Source: VAZQ01 sp036498625
GTDB lineage: Bacteria > Pseudomonadota > Alphaproteobacteria > Rhizobiales > Xanthobacteraceae
Direction of reading: 5' to 3'
Length of the DNA stretch: 23,129 nt
Assembly (NCBI GenBank): GCA_036498625.1
Contig: DASYFD010000014.1
Location: 1 to 23,129 of the forward strand
Shown here: positions 8,303 through 15,767 of the stretch, in pieces
How the letters are laid out: each line of letters begins with the position of its first letter
Position numbering within the stretch: the stretch's first letter is position 1
The notes under the pieces: model-generated
Database searches by the model: none
Seen by the model: only the letters and a program-made list of their open reading frames with translations
What the model was told of the DNA's origin: nothing
Position numbers and translations under genes: made by a program

Positions 8303-9622
8303 ATGGCGGAGCAGGATCGCATTCAGGCTTTTCATGCGGGGCGCGACGTGCGCCTCCACACGCTGGTGCGGCTGCGCTGGCTCGCCGTCATCGGCCAGAC
8401 CACGGCCGTGCTGGTGGTCTATCTGGGGCTCGACTTCGAGCTGCCGATCTGGGCCTGCCTGGCCGTGATCGCGCTTACGGCCTGGCTCAACGTGGCGCTG
8501 CGCCTGCGCTTCCGCATGACGCAGCGGGTGGCGCCCGACCGTGCCGCCTGGCTGCTCGCCTTCGACATCGCGGAATTGGCGATCCTGTTGTTCCTCACCG
8601 GCGGGCTCGAAAATCCGTTCGCGTTCCTGTTTCTCGGGCCCGTGCTGCTGTCGGCGACCGCGCTGCCGCCGCGGCTGACCCTGATGCTGGGCGGATTCGC
8701 GGCGGCCTGCGCCACCGTGCTGATCTTCGTGCACTATCCGCTGCCGTGGGACGCGGATCAGCCGCTCGAGCTGCCGCCGATCTATACGATGGGGGTCTGG
8801 CTCTCGCTCTTGCTCGCGATCGGCTTCATCGGCGCCTATGCGTGGCAGCTCACCGAGGAGGCCCGCCAGCTGGCGGACGCGCTCGCCGCCACCGAGCTGG
8901 TGCTGGCGCGCGAGCAGCACCTCTCGCAGCTCGACGGGCTCGCCGCCGCCGCTGCCCACGAGCTCGGCACGCCCTTGTCCACCATCACGGTGATCGCCAC
9001 CGAGCTCGAGCGCGAGATGGCCGCGGATTCACCGCATGCCGAGGATGTGAAGCTGCTGCGCGAGCAGGCGCAACGCTGCCGCGGCATTCTCGGCAAGCTT
9101 ACGCAGCTGTCCGCCAGCGACGAGCCCTTCGACCGCACGCCGTTGTCCGCCCTGATCGAGGAGATCGTGGCGCCGCACCGCAATTTCGGGGTCGCCATCA
9201 AGGTGTCGCTGGCTCCCCATGAGGCGGCGGAGCCGGTCGGCCGGCGCAATCCGGTCATTCTCTATGGGCTCGGCAATCTCCTGGAGAACGCCGTCGATTT
9301 CGCCCGCGAGCGGGTCGATCTGAGCGCCGAATGGAGCGCGCAGGAGATCGCCTTGACGATCATCGACGACGGGCCCGGATTTGCGCCCGAGATCATGGAC
9401 CGGATCGGCGAGCCCTATGTGACCGGGCGGCGGCACCTGCGGCATAGCGTCGACGTCGAGGCGGGCGGGCTCGGCCTCGGCCTGTTCATCGCCAAGACCC
9501 TGCTGGAACGCTCGGGCGCGAAGCTGATTTTCGCCAATCGGCCGGCTCCGGCGCGGGGCGCGTCGGTGCGGGTGCGCTGGGAGCGCGCCGACTTCGAGGA
9601 GACTCCGGTCCCAGCGCTGTGA
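8303..9622 (+). CDS. regB: Redox-sensing membrane histidine kinase RegB/PrrB/ActS
   Basis: Sensor of the global redox two-component system (RegB, PrrB, ActS, RegS in different genera), 439 aa in the inner membrane. About six hydrophobic segments fill residues 23-182. The quinone-binding heptapeptide GGLENPF (100-106) matches the RegB consensus GGxxNPF. The kinase core has the phospho-acceptor H219 in AAAAHELGTPL and a cysteine, C259, in EQAQRCRGILGKLTQ. The 40-residue spacing equals that of H225 and redox-active C265 of Rhodobacter RegB. The ATP domain shows NLLENAVDFA (N box, 325-334), DDGPGF (355-360) and GGLGLGLFIAK (G2). The start is ATG 8303 with a GGGG-type SD. The partner regA follows after 207 nt rather than overlapping. 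Confidence 0.96.
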   Translation: MAEQDRIQAFHAGRDVRLHTLVRLRWLAVIGQTTAVLVVYLGLDFELPIWACLAVIALTAWLNVALRLRFRMTQRVAPDRAAWLLAFDIAELAILLFLTGGLENPFAFLFLGPVLLSATALPPRLTLMLGGFAAACATVLIFVHYPLPWDADQPLELPPIYTMGVWLSLLLAIGFIGAYAWQLTEEARQLADALAATELVLAREQHLSQLDGLAAAAAHELGTPLSTITVIATELEREMAADSPHAEDVKLLREQAQRCRGILGKLTQLSASDEPFDRTPLSALIEEIVAPHRNFGVAIKVSLAPHEAAEPVGRRNPVILYGLGNLLENAVDFARERVDLSAEWSAQEIALTIIDDGPGFAPEIMDRIGEPYVTGRRHLRHSVDVEAGGLGLGLFIAKTLLERSGAKLIFANRPAPARGASVRVRWERADFEETPVPAL

Positions 9623-9730
9623 CCGGTGCCGGATCGTCAGGGATCTGTCAGCGTCGCGATGAGCCCGGAAGACGTCCGGAAGCCCTAAATCTCGCCCTGC
9701 CTGATCGCCAACAGTTTATCTTAACGGATG

Positions 9731-9760
9731 TTGTCAGTTGCGTTTAACGGAATATATATG
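9731..9760 (+). promoter_or_regulatory. Sigma70-like promoter for regA, flanked by TTAACGGA direct repeats
   Basis: In the 207-nt gap between regB and regA an AT-rich block stands out. A -35-like TTGTCA (9731-9736) is followed by a -10-like TATATA (9753-9758) with a 16-nt spacer, or ATATAT with a 17-nt spacer. The octamer TTAACGGA occurs twice in direct orientation, at 9721-9728 just upstream of the -35 and at 9744-9751 inside the spacer, 23 nt apart. This placement suits an operator acting on regA. The start of regA lies about 70 nt downstream. Confidence 0.5.
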
Positions 9761-9829
9761 CTGAAGGTATTGTAGGGGCGAAATCGGCCGCCGCAGCGCT
9801 CCTTCGCGGGCGGATCGGGAGAGAGTCAA

Positions 9830-10408
9830 ATGCTGTTGGAGGCTTCGATTGCCATGGCTGAAAGCCGCGCTCCGGGGACCCCGGGCGACCGAACGCTGCT
9901 GATCGTCGAGGACGACAAGTCGTTCCTGCAACGGCTCGCGCGCGCGATGGAGAGCCGGGGCTTTACGGTGACCACCGCAGAAACCATCGCCGAGGGATTG
10001 AGCCGGCTCGAGACGGCCTTGCCGGCTTTCGCGGTTGTCGACATGCGGCTCGCCGACGGCAATGGCCTCGAGGTGATCTCCGCGCTCAAGCGCCGCCGGC
10101 CCGATGCCCGCGCCATCATCCTCACCGGCTATGGCAATATCGCCACCGCGGTGAACGCGGTGAAGATGGGGGCGGTCGACTATCTGGCCAAGCCGGTCGA
10201 CGCCGATGACGTAGTGGCGGCCTTGCTGGCCCACGACGGCGCCACCGCCGAGCCGCCCGAGCACCCGATGTCGGCCGACCGCGTGCGTTGGGAGCATATC
10301 CAGCGCATCTACGAATTGTGCAGCCGCAACGTCTCGGAGACGGCGCGCCGTCTCAACATGCACCGGCGCACCTTGCAGCGGATCTTGGCCAAGCGCGCCC
10401 CGAAGTAA
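9830..10408 (+). CDS. regA: Redox response regulator RegA/PrrA/ActR
   Basis: DNA-binding response regulator partner of RegB, controlling respiration, carbon/nitrogen fixation and similar redox-linked genes in alphaproteobacteria. The 192-aa product has a receiver domain with the acidic pair in LLIVEDDK (24-30), the phospho-acceptor D71 in VVDMRLADG and the conserved K121 in AVDYLAKP. A Pro-containing linker follows, then the almost invariant Fis-type helix-turn-helix of the family, ending in NVSETARRLNMHRRTLQRIL and KRAPK. Two starts are possible. ATG 9830 has GGGAGAGAG at 9817-9825. ATG 9854 (residue 9) has GGAGG at 9838-9842 and begins closer to where known homologues begin. It is convergent with the SGNH gene downstream. 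Confidence 0.96.
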   Translation: MLLEASIAMAESRAPGTPGDRTLLIVEDDKSFLQRLARAMESRGFTVTTAETIAEGLSRLETALPAFAVVDMRLADGNGLEVISALKRRRPDARAIILTGYGNIATAVNAVKMGAVDYLAKPVDADDVVAALLAHDGATAEPPEHPMSADRVRWEHIQRIYELCSRNVSETARRLNMHRRTLQRILAKRAPK

Positions 10409-10475
10409 GCGGACGCGTGCCGGCGCGGTAGGCCAGTCTGCCGATCGATAAGATCGAGCGGACCGCCTGCAGCAA

Positions 10476-12119
10476 TCAGCGGAAGATGTTGGGAATGGTG
10501 GCGAACGGGCTGGACGGCCGCGACGGTGCCGGTGCCGGCTTGCGCGGCCCCTTCGGCTTGTTCTCGTCGGGTGCGCCCTCCACCTCGAGCCGCTGATAGG
10601 CCGCGGCGGTGCCGGCCGCCGGCGGTTTGCCGGCTTTCGACTGCCCCGCGGCGGCAGCTGGGCTTGCTGCGGCGGGCGACGCGGACGCCACCGGGGACGG
10701 CGATATGGGCTCGCTGGTGACGGTGGCGGCGCTGCCGCGCGGCCAATTGAAATCGTCGGCCCGCCCGGTCGGCGCGGCCATCGGCTCTCCCTTGGTGAGC
10801 ACCCGGGTCGCCAACGGATCGGCGGCGAGCGGGCGTGCCGCCGGGCGCGCCCCACCCATGAGCTCCTCGCCGGCAGCAGCGGTCGCCGAGACAGTCAGCG
10901 GAATGACCGGGCCGACCAGCGGACGCGCCGAAGGCCCGCCCGGCTTGGCCCCCGCCGGAGCCGGCTCGATGCTCGAGGGCAGCGCGACCGGAATGGCGCG
11001 GCTGGCCACGTTGCGATCGATCTCGCGCTCCACGTAATGGGCGAGCTTGCGGGCGCCGGCCTTGGTGAAATAGACGCCGTCGGCGCTACGCAAGCGGCGG
11101 ATCTGGCCTTCGAAATCCGGCCCTTGCGCCGAATATCGGCCCTGCTCGTCGACGAAGCCGTCCCAGATGTCCACAAAGACGATGCCCGCCTTCTCGGCGC
11201 GGCCCCGATAGAGCTCGTTGAGATAAGACGCATCCGAGGTCGCCTTCGGGCCGCGTTGCGCCGGCAGGCCGACCCAGAGCACCGGCACCCCGCCGCTCTT
11301 CAAGGCCAAGATGGTCGCATCGATCCGCTTGATATAGGCGGCCTCCCACTGCTCGGTATGGAACTCGAACGTGCCGGTGGGGCCGGCGTTGCGGCCGGAC
11401 TCCGCCGCGACCAGCGGTGCCTGATCCGGATTTTCCAGGTCGGGGCCGGCCACGTCCTCGGTCGGCGCAGGCGCGGCCTCGCCGGTCTGCGGTGCGGGCG
11501 CGGCCCCGGGCTTGCCGGGCGCCGCAGGAGCTGCGGCCTTCGGCGGCGGGGCGCGCTCGCGAATCGACTGGTGATCATTGACCCCGATCATCATCACGAT
11601 GAATTTTGGCTTCTCCGCCGCGATGATCTCGCGCGCGGTCTGCGCCCAGTCCACATCACGCTTGGGATCGTAGCGGATCAAGCCGGAGCTGGTGCGGTGC
11701 TTGCGGGTGATGCCGATCTCCGGACGTTCGGAGAATGCCTCCTCGAGCCCGTAGCCGAGCCAATCGGCCATGGCGTCGCCCATGACCACCACCGATGTGG
11801 TCGGCGGCGTGTCGCTTTTGTGCGCCTGCGGGGACGGAGCATGGGAATTGTCCGGAGGCGCGGCCTGGCGCTGCTCCTGCGGGGCGAAGAAACCGCCGAA
11901 CGGATTGTACTGCTGTTGCTGCTGATACTGTTGCTGGTACTGCGGCTGGTACTGCTGGACGGGAGCCGGAGGCCGGCGCGGGGCGCTGAACGGAGACCAG
12001 AACTGCGCCTGCGCGGGCGACAGCAGCACCATCGCCAGGCAAACGGCCGCGGCGATCTCGGTCGCACCGAGCAGAACGGTGACGATGCGCCTGCGCCCTG
12101 ATTTGTCCTGCACGCCCAT
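10476..12119 (-). CDS. Exported SGNH/GDSL-hydrolase-fold protein (DUF459-like) lacking canonical catalytic Ser and His
   Basis: A 547-aa protein with an N-terminal hydrophobic segment (about 13-38, ending PAQAQ) that fits a signal peptide or anchor, so it is probably periplasmic. Residues 50-72 are Gln/Tyr/Pro-rich. The SGNH fold is recognisable from three blocks: VVVMGDAMADWLGYGLE (block I, 110-126), VMMIGVND (block III, 175-182) and ADGVYFTKAGARKLAHYVE (block V). Block I has Ala where the nucleophilic Ser of GDS sits, and block V has Tyr where the His of DxxH is expected (DGVY, 347-350). A Pro/Ala-rich insert splits the fold at about 188-240, and a long low-complexity tail follows from about 380. 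The start is ATG 12119; its SD is poor. It lies 248 nt downstream of the lytic transglycosylase gene on the same strand, which suggests an envelope role. Confidence 0.85.
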   Translation of the reverse strand: MGVQDKSGRRRIVTVLLGATEIAAAVCLAMVLLSPAQAQFWSPFSAPRRPPAPVQQYQPQYQQQYQQQQQYNPFGGFFAPQEQRQAAPPDNSHAPSPQAHKSDTPPTTSVVVMGDAMADWLGYGLEEAFSERPEIGITRKHRTSSGLIRYDPKRDVDWAQTAREIIAAEKPKFIVMMIGVNDHQSIRERAPPPKAAAPAAPGKPGAAPAPQTGEAAPAPTEDVAGPDLENPDQAPLVAAESGRNAGPTGTFEFHTEQWEAAYIKRIDATILALKSGGVPVLWVGLPAQRGPKATSDASYLNELYRGRAEKAGIVFVDIWDGFVDEQGRYSAQGPDFEGQIRRLRSADGVYFTKAGARKLAHYVEREIDRNVASRAIPVALPSSIEPAPAGAKPGGPSARPLVGPVIPLTVSATAAAGEELMGGARPAARPLAADPLATRVLTKGEPMAAPTGRADDFNWPRGSAATVTSEPISPSPVASASPAAASPAAAAGQSKAGKPPAAGTAAAYQRLEVEGAPDENKPKGPRKPAPAPSRPSSPFATIPNIFR

Positions 12120-12367
12120 GATTCGGCTGCCGATCGCTCGTTAGGCTCGTTAGATCACTCTTAGGCTCGCGGGACCGCCTCGCGGTCAAGGACAATTTCG
12201 CGACCCGGGACGATATCGCCGCACAGGCCATATCCCCGAGCATAATCCCGCAGGATGGGGCCGGCACGGCTGCGCCTCGCCCACCTCCACCCCGCAATAG
12301 TACGACAAAAATGTCAACTTGAAGATGGCCGGAAGGTGGCGGCCCCGGGTTTGCGGAAACGGCGGCT
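12120..12367. promoter_or_regulatory. Spacer between lytic transglycosylase and SGNH genes
   Basis: This 248-nt spacer probably contains the promoter of the SGNH gene (minus strand). It holds a perfect GACA-AAAA-TGTC palindrome at 12304-12315 that overlaps a TTGACA hexamer on the minus strand, without a well spaced -10. Near the SGNH start there is a 9-bp tandem duplication GCTCGTTAG (12136-12144 and 12145-12153), followed by the related TTAGGCTCG at 12161-12169. No terminator with a T-run was seen. Confidence 0.4.
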
Positions 12368-13750
12368 TTAAGGGCGGCGCAGCCGTTCCAGCACCGCCGC
12401 CGAGGCAAAACCGTCGGCCACTACGCCGATCTGGGCCTGGAACTGGCGCAAGGCTGCGCGCGTGCGGCCGCCGAGCTGACCGTCCGGGGTGCCGACGTCG
12501 AAGCCGTGATTGGCCAATTGCTGCTGCAGCTCGAGGCGCTCGTCCCGTGTCAGCACGCGCTCATAGCGCGGCCATGCCTGCACCAGCGGCTCGCCGCCGC
12601 GCAGCCGGTCGGCCAGGTAGCCGATCGCCAGCGCATAGGCCTCGGACGGGTTGTATTTCATGATCACCCGGAAATTCTGCAGCATCAAAAAGCCCGGCCC
12701 CTGCGCGCCCGCCGGCACCAGCAGATAGGCGCGATCATCGGCGCGCGGAAACGCCTTGCCGCCGGGCCGGCTGATGCCGGCGCGCGCCCATTCCTGCATG
12801 GTCATGACCTTCGCGCGATCCGCCAGCATGAAGTTGAAACGCTCCGGCACCACGACCTCGTAACCCCAGGTCTGGCCGCTCGCCCAGCCGTCCTTCTTCA
12901 GATTGTTGGCGGTGGATGCGATCATGTCCGGGATCGAATCGACCACGTCGCGGCGGCCGTCGCCGTCGAAATCGACCGCGTATTTCTTGAAGCTCGTGGG
13001 CATGAACTGGGTCGGCCCGAACGCGCCGGCCCACGATCCCTGCAGATGCGCCGCCGTGACGTCGCCATGGGCGAGGATCTCGAGCGCGGAAAGGAATTCC
13101 TCCCGGAAATAGTCCTGCCGGCGGCCGATGCAGGCGAGCGTCGCGGTCGAGCGGATGACCGGGCGCGTGCCTCCTTGGGTGCCGTAATTGGATTCGACCC
13201 CCCAGATGGCGGTGATGATGTGGCGATCGACCCCATAGGCCTTCTCGACCGCGTCGAACACCGCGCGGTGGGTCGCCAGCATGGCGCGGCCGTTGCGGAT
13301 GCGATCCTCGCTCACCAGCAGATCGAGATAATCCCAGATCGCCTTGGTGAATTCCGGCTGCGCGTCGAGCAGGTCCATGATCCGCAGGTCGGGGGTGAGG
13401 CCGGCGGTCTGGGCATCGAAGACGGTACGCGCGACCCCGCGCCGCGCCGCCTCCGGCCACAGCGCCTCGAGGCAGGCGGGGAAATTGGCCGCGGCCGACC
13501 GAATGGCGTCGGCGGTCATGAGCGGATGCCCGGAGGAGCCGGATTCCCCACTCCATTCCGGCGGACCGCCCGGCGTCGCTTGCGCCGGCGGCAGCGGCGT
13601 CGTGGGGGTCACGGACCCGGTGGTCAAGCCCGGAATCTTGAACGGAAACCAGCTCCCGTCGCCGGCTTGGGCCGAGGCCGGCACGGCCAAAGCCAGCGTG
13701 ATCGCCGCCGCGGCGCAGAGCAAACCCATGGAGCGGAACAATTTCTGCAT
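12368..13750 (-). CDS. Lytic murein transglycosylase, MltB-type (SLT_2) with C-terminal peptidoglycan-binding domain
   Basis: Cleaves the MurNAc-GlcNAc bond of peptidoglycan with 1,6-anhydro product formation, in the periplasm. The 460-aa product has a Sec signal peptide (about 1-28, ending ASAQA) and a Pro/Gly-rich linker. An SLT_2 domain follows with the catalytic glutamate in IWGVESNYGT (E186), the AFGPTQFMPTSF block (about 243-254), and an acidic DFDGDGRRD loop (about 260-268) resembling the calcium loop of Slt35/MltB. A PG_binding_1 domain occupies about 398-455. There is no lipobox, unlike E. coli MltB. The frame is open to a TTG at 13768, but ATG 13750 is preferred because GAAGGC lies about 5 nt upstream. 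It is divergent from galU. Confidence 0.94.
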   Translation of the reverse strand: MQKLFRSMGLLCAAAAITLALAVPASAQAGDGSWFPFKIPGLTTGSVTPTTPLPPAQATPGGPPEWSGESGSSGHPLMTADAIRSAAANFPACLEALWPEAARRGVARTVFDAQTAGLTPDLRIMDLLDAQPEFTKAIWDYLDLLVSEDRIRNGRAMLATHRAVFDAVEKAYGVDRHIITAIWGVESNYGTQGGTRPVIRSTATLACIGRRQDYFREEFLSALEILAHGDVTAAHLQGSWAGAFGPTQFMPTSFKKYAVDFDGDGRRDVVDSIPDMIASTANNLKKDGWASGQTWGYEVVVPERFNFMLADRAKVMTMQEWARAGISRPGGKAFPRADDRAYLLVPAGAQGPGFLMLQNFRVIMKYNPSEAYALAIGYLADRLRGGEPLVQAWPRYERVLTRDERLELQQQLANHGFDVGTPDGQLGGRTRAALRQFQAQIGVVADGFASAAVLERLRRP

Positions 13751-13820
13751 GTCTGCCTTCAGCGCCAATCACCCAAACGGCCAACGGGCGCGTCATCACG
13801 CCTCGCTTTTCCCGATGGTG

Positions 13821-13850
13821 ATTATATATGGTCGCGCTACGGTTAATGGA
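13821..13850 (-). promoter_or_regulatory. Putative promoter of the lytic transglycosylase gene with TTAACC-type site
   Basis: Read on the minus strand, TCCATTAACC (13850-13841) is followed 14 nt later by an exact TATAAT (13826-13821), about 70 nt upstream of the ATG at 13750. There is no TTGACA-like -35. Instead the TTAACC element occupies the -35 region, which is where CtrA-type regulators bind in alphaproteobacteria. The same decamer (GGTTAATGGA on plus) occurs again at 17655-17664 upstream of the outer-membrane barrel gene. Confidence 0.4.
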
Positions 13851-13915
13851 TTTTAAAGACGATCCCCGGCCTCTGCACCCCCCTTTCCCTTCAACTCCAG
13901 TCACCCCGCCAAAAC

Positions 13916-14806
13916 ATGAAACCGATCCGCAAAGCCATATTCCCGGTTGCCGGGCTCGGCACCCGCTTCCTGCCCGCCACCAAGGCCATGCCCAAGGAGA
14001 TGCTGCCGGTGGTCGACCGGCCGCTGATCCAGTACGTGGTGGACGAGGCCCGGCAAGCCGGCATCGAGCATTTCATCTTCGTCACCGGGCGCAACAAGAG
14101 CGTCATCGAGGACCATTTCGATCGCCAGTTCGAGCTGGAGATGACGCTGCACGACCGCCAGAAGAGCGCCGAGCTCGCAGCGCTGGCGCAGGATCTGCCG
14201 GCACCCGGCACCACCAGCTTCACGCGCCAGCAGGAGCCGCTCGGACTGGGACACGCGGTGTGGTGCGCGCGCGAACTGGTCGGCAACGAGCCGTTCGCGC
14301 TCCTGCTGCCGGACGTGCTGGTGCAGCATCCGCGCGGCTGCCTCGCCCAGATGATCGATGCCGCAAGCGCGCTCAAGGCGGACGCCAACCTGATCGCCGT
14401 CGAGGAGACGCCGGCGGACCGCATCCATATGTACGGCGTGGTCGGGGTGGGCGAGACCCATGGCAAGCTGTTCTCGATCACCCGGATGGTGGAGAAGCCG
14501 GCGCGCGAGCAAGCCCCCTCCAACCTCACCATCACCGGCCGCTATGTGCTGCAGCCCGAGATCTTCGGCATCCTGGCGGCGCAGAAGCGCGGCGCCGGCG
14601 GCGAAATTCAGCTCACCGACGCGATGATCGAGCTGGCCTCCCGGCAGCCGTTCTACGGCCTGCAATTCGAGGGTGCGAGCTTCGATTGCGGCTCCAAGGT
14701 CGGCTTCCTGTCGGCCAATGTGGCCTATGCGCTCGCCCGGGCGGACCTGGCGCCGGCGGTGCGCACCGAGCTGACCAGGCTGTTGGACGGCGACCGGGCG
14801 ATCTGA
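13916..14806 (+). CDS. galU: UTP--glucose-1-phosphate uridylyltransferase
   Basis: Makes UDP-glucose from UTP and glucose-1-phosphate in the cytoplasm, feeding exopolysaccharide, LPS and glucan synthesis. The 296-aa product has the GalU nucleotide-binding signature AGLGTRFLPATKAMPKEMLP near residues 12-31, the substrate-binding VEKP segment (RMVEKPA), and GGEIQLTDAM near 228-237, all typical of bacterial GalU; the length fits the family. ATG 13916 begins exactly at the conserved MKPIRKAIFPVAG N-terminus, although no good SD precedes it; the leader is pyrimidine-rich (CACCCCCCTTTCCC at 13876-13889). It is divergent from the transglycosylase gene and convergent with the methyltransferase gene. 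A GTGGGC/GCCCAC hairpin starts 15 nt after the stop. Confidence 0.97.
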   Translation: MKPIRKAIFPVAGLGTRFLPATKAMPKEMLPVVDRPLIQYVVDEARQAGIEHFIFVTGRNKSVIEDHFDRQFELEMTLHDRQKSAELAALAQDLPAPGTTSFTRQQEPLGLGHAVWCARELVGNEPFALLLPDVLVQHPRGCLAQMIDAASALKADANLIAVEETPADRIHMYGVVGVGETHGKLFSITRMVEKPAREQAPSNLTITGRYVLQPEIFGILAAQKRGAGGEIQLTDAMIELASRQPFYGLQFEGASFDCGSKVGFLSANVAYALARADLAPAVRTELTRLLDGDRAI

Positions 14807-14820
14807 GCGAATCCTGCAGG

Positions 14821-14837
14821 GTGGGCAGCGCGCCCAC
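14821..14837 (+). terminator. Hairpin just after galU (possible terminator)
   Basis: GTGGGC (14821-14826) and GCCCAC (14832-14837) form a perfect 6-bp stem with loop AGCGC, 15 nt after the galU stop. No T-run follows, so it would be a weak intrinsic terminator or an RNA-stabilising hairpin. Confidence 0.35.
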
Positions 14838-14916
14838 GCCGCAGCGTCAAACAGTGCGGCACGGCCTATCGGCGCGTTGCCCACGCGCTCGGCTCTCGCT
14901 GCGACCGCGTCGGCAA

Positions 14917-14936
14917 ATTGCGCAAAGCCGCGCAAT
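14917..14936. terminator. Hairpin between galU and the convergent methyltransferase gene
   Basis: ATTGCGC (14917-14923) pairs perfectly with GCGCAAT (14930-14936) around the loop AAAGCC. It sits 54-73 nt beyond the methyltransferase stop in a convergent 183-nt gap, so it could serve either transcript. On the plus strand a TTTTT run lies further on, at about 14960. Confidence 0.4.
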
Positions 14937-14989
14937 ACCGAATCTTCATACCAGGCAATTTTTCCCACCCTCGCCTCACCGCAAGCGCC

Positions 14990-15703
14990 CTAGAGCTTGC
15001 GGGAGATCCTGCCGTATTCGATGAAATGCTTGGGATCGCGGATCGCGGCGCCGCGCTGGATGATCGTGAAGCCGAGCCCGGCCAGCAGCTTGTCCATCAG
15101 CTCGACGCTGCGGGTGATGTTGCGATGGCCGATGGTCGGGCCGTCCACGTGCCAGATGTCGGTCCAGATCAGCAGGTAGCAGCCCGCGGCCGCGTAACGG
15201 GAGATCGCTTCGAGCACCGATAGCGGGTCATCGGTATGATCGAGGGCGTTGCGGCTGACGATCGATCCGTCGATCGCCCCGCACAGCTGCGGGATCACGG
15301 TCTCGGCCGCGCATGCGTGGGTCTCGATGTCCGGCGTCCAGATCGTCTCGCCGAACCGCCGCAGCTGGTAGGCGCGGTATTTGTCGATGAGCGGATCGAT
15401 GACCACGCGGCGGCGCATCCAGTAGCAGGGCGCGAGGTAGCCCATGGGCCCGGAGCCGATCTCGAGACTGCTGCGGTCGCGCACATGCGCGACGAACTCG
15501 GCAAAAAGCTTCTCGTTGCCCTGGAACCATTGGTCATTGGCGCTGTGCCACAGCCCGTTATCCGCGCGGTTGCGCCGCGCGGTATCCAGCCAGGATTGCC
15601 CGGCCCGGCGCGTCGTGCGGCGGCTGCTGAGATTTTCGTATTGTTGCGCCACCTGGTGGCTGAACGGCAGGCGACCCAGGATCTGCGTCAGAGGACCAAA
15701 CAT
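14990..15703 (-). CDS. Class I SAM-dependent methyltransferase, unknown substrate
   Basis: A 237-aa cytoplasmic protein with a Rossmann-like methyltransferase core. The glycine-rich SAM motif I is LEIGSGPMGYLAP (about 80-92), and a motif II-like acidic VVIDPLIDKYR (100-110) follows. The segment SRNALDHTDDPLSVLEAI (150-167) corresponds to the post-motif block commonly seen in Methyltransf_11-type enzymes (compare NVLEHVxDP). The substrate cannot be read. Start ATG 15703 has only a weak SD. The gene lies 64 nt downstream of the outer-membrane barrel gene on the same strand and may be in an operon with it. Nearby galU and kdsD make a surface-glycan or lipid substrate a reasonable but unproven guess. 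Confidence 0.82.
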   Translation of the reverse strand: MFGPLTQILGRLPFSHQVAQQYENLSSRRTTRRAGQSWLDTARRNRADNGLWHSANDQWFQGNEKLFAEFVAHVRDRSSLEIGSGPMGYLAPCYWMRRRVVIDPLIDKYRAYQLRRFGETIWTPDIETHACAAETVIPQLCGAIDGSIVSRNALDHTDDPLSVLEAISRYAAAGCYLLIWTDIWHVDGPTIGHRNITRSVELMDKLLAGLGFTIIQRGAAIRDPKHFIEYGRISRKL

Positions 15704-15767
15704 GCGTGCTTCATGCCGCTCCGGAATCCCGAGAGCTCAGTGTCGCATTCCTCGCCGACAATCACAA

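Noticed and set aside
7411..9222. 603-codon plus-strand open frame spanning the ABC ATPase gene and regB
   Set aside because: Crosses two divergent real genes and their promoter region; no domain resemblance.
12304..12315. GACAAAAATGTC palindrome with TTGACA on the minus strand as a full promoter for the SGNH gene
   Set aside because: No -10 box at 16-18 nt spacing; only a short palindrome remains, recorded in the intergenic entry.
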